Shown here: positions 59,297 through 64,000 of the stretch, piece by piece
How positions within the stretch are numbered: the first letter of the stretch is position 1
How the letters are laid out: every line of letters begins with the position of its first letter
From: Myxocyprinus asiaticus
Lineage: Eukaryota; Chordata; Actinopteri; Cypriniformes; Catostomidae
Length of the DNA: 64,000 nt
NCBI RefSeq assembly: GCF_019703515.2
Contig: NC_059346.1
Coordinates: 11,750,501 to 11,814,500 of the forward strand
Direction: 5' to 3'
Program-made: the position numbers and the translations under genes
Notes under the pieces: model-generated
Seen by the model: the letters and a program-made list of their open reading frames with translations, nothing else
Told to the model about the DNA's origin: nothing
The model's database searches: none

Positions 59297-59950
59297 CTGA
59301 AAAATATACACACAAAAAGACATAGCTACTGGTACCTAAATCAAGCTAATTGTGTTGGTGAAAACAACATTGCTATGTCAATTTGTAGGAATTGGTTTTT
59401 AATTTTTGGTTAGAGCAGCATAGATAGGCCTACACAAACAAACACGTGGTATGAAATGACTTTCATCTACTAATGGTGGGTGTATTGAGTAAATGTAATG
59501 GCCATCATATTTCTTGTCAGCTTATATAAAAAATACACTTTTGTCCCTATGTTAATGGGATTATAATTAAGATAATTTAATCTTGGACCCTGCAAACACA
59601 CACTCAAATGAACGGCCTTTAGCAGCATTAAGTAGCCCAATTCAGCCTGTAGTAATTGTGCTTCTCTGCAGCTTGAAAATAAATGCACACACACAGGCAC
59701 TGCCAGTGAAAATCTATTTGTGAAATGACAACATCGAACATCCATAAAACCTAATACTGGAGAGAACATGAGATATGTGGAATCTGTGGTCTAGCATGGA
59801 TATTTTCAGAGACAAGCTGTTTCAATACAGCTATAGATTTTCTGTCCTGGCTGTTGCAGAAATCAAATGCAGGTATAATTTTATTTCTCCCACGAATTGA
59901 AAGAGCAGTAAGATTTCTTCTATGGAGATTTAGGCCTGTTTAATTCCAAT

Positions 59951-59951
59951 G

Positions 59952-60020
<69 letters not shown>

Positions 60021-60040
60021 ACACACCCACACACACACAC
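59951..60040. repeat. (CA)n microsatellite
   Basis: About 90 bases of CA repeats with a few TC and CCC interruptions, in the 1.7-kb galnt17 intron. Confidence 0.95.
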
Positions 60041-61003
60041 TAAAGCTAATAAGGGCCTCATTAAATCTCATTTTGAGGAAATTGAAGCTAATCCCAATGC
60101 TTGCTACACTGTTGCCATGGAGACCAATAATCTTTACATTTCTGCTGTATTATTGCAATTTTGTAGCATTCCATACTAAAAATACAAATGTCTGTTCTCA
60201 CACAATGAAATCATATGGATACCATAAGGAAATGGCTGCATTCGAAGGGATGAAACATTATTCTAAGTCACTCTGGAGAGAAACCATTGCATAAAATAAC
60301 TATGTAAACACTGATAAAACTTGGCTTTGTACTTGACTTGTTTCTAATGCCTCAATTATAATGGTACTCTATCCTTATTAGTACTTTAAAGATTTTTCTT
60401 AGTTCTCATAATACAGGGTGATGTCATTGATATTCATAGGCATTTGTATGTAAAGTGTACAAACGCATTTATATATGTTTGGATAGACACTGGAACATAC
60501 AATTTCAACATATTGACAGCATCTAAAATGTAAACCCTGTTACATATGTTCATTTTTAGAAACATACACATATTTATTAATCCTCCAAAGACTGGTCAGA
60601 ACTGATATAAAAATCCCTTCTTTTTTACACTACTTGTTTCCTGAGTCCATCAATTAGCCAGCTCCATCATAAATACATTCAATGGATTAATTTTTTTATG
60701 CTGTCAGTACTTTGATATTGTTTGTTTCACTGTCTATCCAAATATATGCATTAAATTCCTATGATTCCTAATGAGCTCATGTTGCATACTTGGTGTCTTT
60801 TACAAGCTGCTGAAGCAACACTGTCACTATAAGCAACTTTGGTATGAAAGTGTCTTCTAAAACCTAAATGTGACAGATAAATTTGTCCCATTCCTCAAGG
60901 AAGCATACAGACATTAAACTAACAGTGTGTGAAAGCTCAAACTGTTCTATAAAGGTTTTACTGGCTTAAAAAGTTGTATAAAAGGTTGATTTGTCTTTAT
61001 TAC

Positions 61004-61141
61004 CTCTCCATAGGTGATGGTGTTATTGTAGACTCTCATCTCAGGATAGACATGCTCAAGGTACCAGTGAAAGCTCCTGCAGTTCATTTTCTTCCTCAGC
61101 GCTACACGCTCTGACACATCTCCAAAATCAACTCCTGGGTT
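61004..61141 (-). CDS. galnt17: galnt17 exon (end of catalytic domain)
   Basis: 46 codons, phase 0: [20 protein letters not shown], then [20 protein letters not shown], then TITYGE. The ER..LRK..CRSF.WYLE.VYPE signature marks the end of the glycosyltransferase domain of GalNAc-transferases, type II Golgi membrane enzymes that start mucin-type O-glycosylation by adding GalNAc to Ser or Thr. GALNT17 belongs to the Y subfamily (with GALNT8, 9 and 18), whose catalytic activity is weak or undetected in vitro. Donor GT is at 61002-61003 and acceptor AG at 61142-61143. The four exons join in phase with no stop and no frameshift, so the gene looks functional. Upstream exons with the cytoplasmic tail, membrane anchor and DxH centre are outside the window. 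Confidence 0.93.
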
Positions 61142-61289
61142 CTGGCAAAACACAAAGAGACAGTTAGTTGTCATTTAGCAAGCACTGTTTTATGTAAAAC
61201 TATTTAAATGCACAAAATAAATGAGCAGCCCCTCTGGGATGCTGGTAAAATACAGCAAGCCAGGAGCTTTGTTGTTTGTTGGTTGCCCT

Positions 61290-61995
61290 CGACGGATTTC
61301 CTTCTTCTGTGGATCCCAAAATAAACAATTTTGAAGTGTCTCCAAACTGCTTTTTACATATAATGAAAGCATATTGTGACAAGGGGCAATCAAGCTTAAA
61401 AAGCTCCATAAAAGTAGTCCGCACAACGTTTGCGCTATCAAGTCTTCTGAAGCCATATGATAGCTTTGTGTGAGAAACACACTGAAATTAAAATCTTTAT
61501 TCACTGAAAATCTTGCACTCCGTTGTAGCTCTCGATTCATGCCTTTTTAAACAAAGATGCCAGATTTGACATCAATGGCACCAACTGTCATTGATTCTCA
61601 CACATCTTGTAATCTAATGTGATGCGCCATGTGTATACATAAATTATATTTGAGAGTTTAGGTGGAGGGCAAGATTTTCAGTAAATAATGACCTGAATAT
61701 TCCATCGGTATCTGATACAAAGCTATCGTATGCCTTCAGAAGACTTGGACTATAGTACAAGAGTCACAAAAACATTTTTTATGGTTCTTTTATGGTGCTT
61801 TTTTGTTCTTTTTGGAGTTTAACAGCCCGTGGTCACTATGTGCTTTCAATGTATGGAAAAGAGAAGATCTGAGATTATTCAAACTATCCTATTTTGTGTT
61901 TGGAAGATAAAAAGTCATTTGGGTTCAGAACAATATGAAAATGAGTAAATAGTGACCGAATTTTCATTTCTGAGTGAACCATCACTTTAACCTTT
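61290..61995. repeat. decayed fold-back MITE relative
   Basis: TCAAGTCTTCTGAAGCCATATGATAGC (near 61440) pairs with its approximate complement near 61723-61750, and the right edge GAATTTTCATTTCTGAGTGAACC resembles the ends of the TTAAAGGGAT family. The left end is unclear. Confidence 0.5.
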
Positions 61996-62699
61996 AAAGG
62001 TGGAGTAAGCGATTCCTGAGAAAGACTGTTGATATTTGAACTCAACAGCCAAACAAACACATTCCTCCCTTCAGTGCTCCTTCAGAAGCTCCACCCCCCA
62101 AATTCATGCACATGCAATAGTGTTGTGTGGATCGGTCCGATCCACTTTTTTTATTTTCTGTTAGGAAAACGCCCAATATCAGCCACCGGATGATGAGTAC
62201 ATTTATCAGCATTTTTTAATTTTTTTTTTATTTTTTATCTATGAATCAACTACCGCAAGAGAAGTGTTGTTGGGACTTCATGCCACACTAATAATCAAGT
62301 AATTTTTGTTTATATAACCCTTTTAACAACACACATAGTTTCAAAGCAGCTTTAAAGAAAATTAAAATGTAATAAATGGTGTAAAAATTCTTCCTTGAAA
62401 AGTGAATGCTGACTGAGGCTGTCATTCTGCTTAATATCTCATTTGTGGTCATTCATATTTGGAATAACACGAGGGTGAATAAATTATGCCAGTGAGTACT
62501 GTCAGAAACCCATTGTGGGCACTATTTTAGTAAACGTGGAATTTAACACCATGGCAATGTGAATATGTATTAATAATGTACACTTTTTATATTTGATTAA
62601 ATTGTGTTCAAATATTCCGTCAATAAAACCCATTTTTTAACCACTCCACAGATTTCATATTAGCAAACTATAGTTTTGGGAAGTCATTTAGGACATCTA

Positions 62700-62882
62700 C
62701 ATTACATTTATGCATTTGGCATATGCTTTTATCCAAAGTGACTTACAGTGCACTTATTACAGGGACAATCCCCCTGGAGCAACCTGGAGTTAAGTGCCTT
62801 TCTCAAGGACACAATGGTGATGGCTTTGGGCTGTGTGTGATTACCAGTTATGTGCTTTAGCCCACTACGCCACCACCACTCC
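62700..62882 (+). mobile_element. teleost SINE-like repeat inserted in the SB-type terminal repeat
   Basis: Contains TTTATGCATTTGGCATATGC, TTTTATCCAAAGTGACTTAC and CAAGGACACAATGGTGATGG, a very common teleost dispersed repeat. SB-type sequence stops at GGACATCTAC before it and resumes at TATGACACGAGT after it. Confidence 0.65.
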
Positions 62883-63086
62883 TATGACACGAGTAATTTT
62901 TTACATACACTAAGTTAACTGTGCCTTTAAGCAGCTTGGAAAATTCCAGAAAATGATGTCAAGCTTTTAGGCAATTAGCCAATTAGCTTCTGATAGGCAT
63001 ATTGGCTAATTGGAGTCAATTGGAGGAGTACCTGTGGATGTATTTTTAGGCCTACCTTCAAACTCTGTGCCTCTTTGCTTGACATC

Positions 63087-64000
63087 ATGGAAAAATCAAA
63101 AGAAATCAGCCAAGACCTCAGAAAAAAAATTGTGGACCTCCACAAGTTTGGTTCATTCTTGGGAGCAATTTCCAAACACCTGAAGGCACGTTCATCTGTA
63201 CAAACAATAGTACGCAAGTATAAACACCATGGGTCCACGCAGCCATCATACCGCTCAGGAAGGAGACGCGTTCTGTCTCCTAGAAATGAACGTAGTTTGG
63301 TGGGAAAAGTGAAAATCAATTCCAGAACAACAGCAAATTACCTTGTGAAGATGCTGGAGGAAACAGGTAGACAAGTATCTATCTCCACAGTAAAATGAGT
63401 CATATATCAGCATAACTTGAACGGCTGCTCAGCAAGAGAGAAGCCAATGCTCCAAAACTGCCATAAAAAGCCAGACTACAGTTTGCAAGTGCACATGGAG
63501 ACAAAGATCTTACTTTTTGGAGAAATATCCTCTGGTCTGATGAAACAAAAATGTAACTGTTTGGCCATAATGACCATTGTTATTTTTGGAGGAAAAAGGG
63601 TGAGGCTTGCAAGCCGAAGAACACCATCCCAACCGTGAAGCAGGGGGGTGACAGCATCATGTTGTGGGGGTGCGTTGTTGCAGGGGGGACTGGTGCACTT
63701 CACAAAATAGATGGCATTATGAGGAAGGAAAATTATGTGGATATATTGAAGCAACATCTCAAGACATCAGCCAGGAAGTTAAAGCTTGGTCGCAAATGAG
63801 TCTTCCAAATGGACAATAACCCTTAGCATACCTCCAAAGTTGTGGCAAAATGGCTTAAGGACAACAAAGTCAAGGTATTGGAGTGGCCATCACAAAGCCC
63901 TGACCTCAATCCAATAGAACATTTGTGGGCAGAACTGAAAAAGCATGCGTGAGCAAGGAGGCCTACAAACCTGACTCAGTTACACCAGTTCTGTCTGGAG
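63087..64000 (+). pseudogene. Sleeping Beauty-type transposase, inactive, 3' end outside the window
   Basis: Cut-and-paste DDE transposase. The ATG at 63087 opens MEKSKEISQDLRKKIVDLHK, and the paired HTH DNA-binding domain runs to VSISTVK with no stop over about 104 residues (GRRRVLSPRNER is the GRRR hook between the two HTH parts). A TGA then follows where CGA (Arg) is expected (63398). Downstream the catalytic domain is still readable with frameshifts: the SDET-like block near 63537-63550, GGDSIMLWGCVAAGGTGALHK (in pieces, 63645-63705), the DN block FQMDNNP (63803-63825) followed by a TAG, and [17 protein letters not shown] (63898-63945) with the glutamate of the DD34E triad, followed by another TGA. 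Not functional. Confidence 0.88.

Larger units (their letters stand above)
62590..64000 (+). mobile_element. Sleeping Beauty/Tdr-type Tc1 transposon, fossil, runs off the right edge
   Basis: The left terminal region carries phrases of the salmonid/cyprinid SB-type IR/DR end: AACCACTCCACAGATTTC, TAGTTTTGGGAAGTCATTTA and GGACATCTAC. After a SINE-like insert it resumes with TTACATACACTAAGTTAACT, the inner direct repeat, and CAGCTTGGAAAATTCCAG. The transposase gene follows at 63087. The right end is beyond the window. Confidence 0.85.

Noticed and set aside
59949..60179. His/Thr-rich open frame
   Set aside because: Translation of the (CA)n microsatellite.

Overview
This window looks like nuclear DNA of a teleost fish, most likely a cypriniform (carp, minnow or loach relative). 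It is AT-rich, has GT-AG introns, simple-sequence repeats, and transposon families typical of that group: DIRS-like tyrosine-recombinase retrotransposons, Tc1 and Sleeping Beauty-type mariners, tRNA-derived SINEs and fold-back MITEs. There is no bacterial or organellar signature, no CRISPR array and no rRNA. I cannot name the species.

One host gene is recognised. The last four coding exons of galnt17 (polypeptide N-acetylgalactosaminyltransferase 17) lie on the minus strand at 61004-61141, 59201-59296, 52600-52767 and 51847-51993. All four are in phase 0 with clean splice sites, and together they encode 182 residues: the end of the catalytic domain and the whole ricin-B lectin domain. The rest of the gene should lie to the right of the window. 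Its introns hold a dead Tc1 element with both ends preserved, fold-back MITEs, a (CA)n tract, and a Sleeping Beauty-type fossil that runs off the right edge.

The remaining left 51 kb reads as the intergenic 3' flank of galnt17, filled with mobile elements. In order: a fold-back MITE; a TCTG/TCTA satellite; a rearranged DIRS fragment (4.1-5.6 kb); an internally deleted DIRS element with both inverted terminal repeats (7.3-10.6 kb); several MITEs, some nested (12-19 kb); the gag of a second DIRS-like lineage (23-25 kb); a possible solo LTR (25.6-26.4 kb); a nearly full-length DIRS element (32.8-38.5 kb) with gag, RT-RNase H and an open tyrosine recombinase; a decayed Ty3/gypsy-like LTR element (41.9-45.8 kb); and a 5'-intact but internally deleted L1-type LINE (47.0-50.0 kb) with a 16-bp target duplication, carrying one SINE inside and followed by another SINE with its own 15-bp duplication.

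I found no new multi-gene system. The most interesting structure is at the left end of the DIRS elements. Each copy has a roughly 32-36 bp imperfect palindrome just outside the terminal repeat, and the palindrome is in opposite orientation in the two copies. The terminal repeats are themselves hairpin-forming. This suggests a fold-back or circular intermediate whose end can invert. Positions and protein readings come from reading the sequence by eye; no alignment or database search was run.
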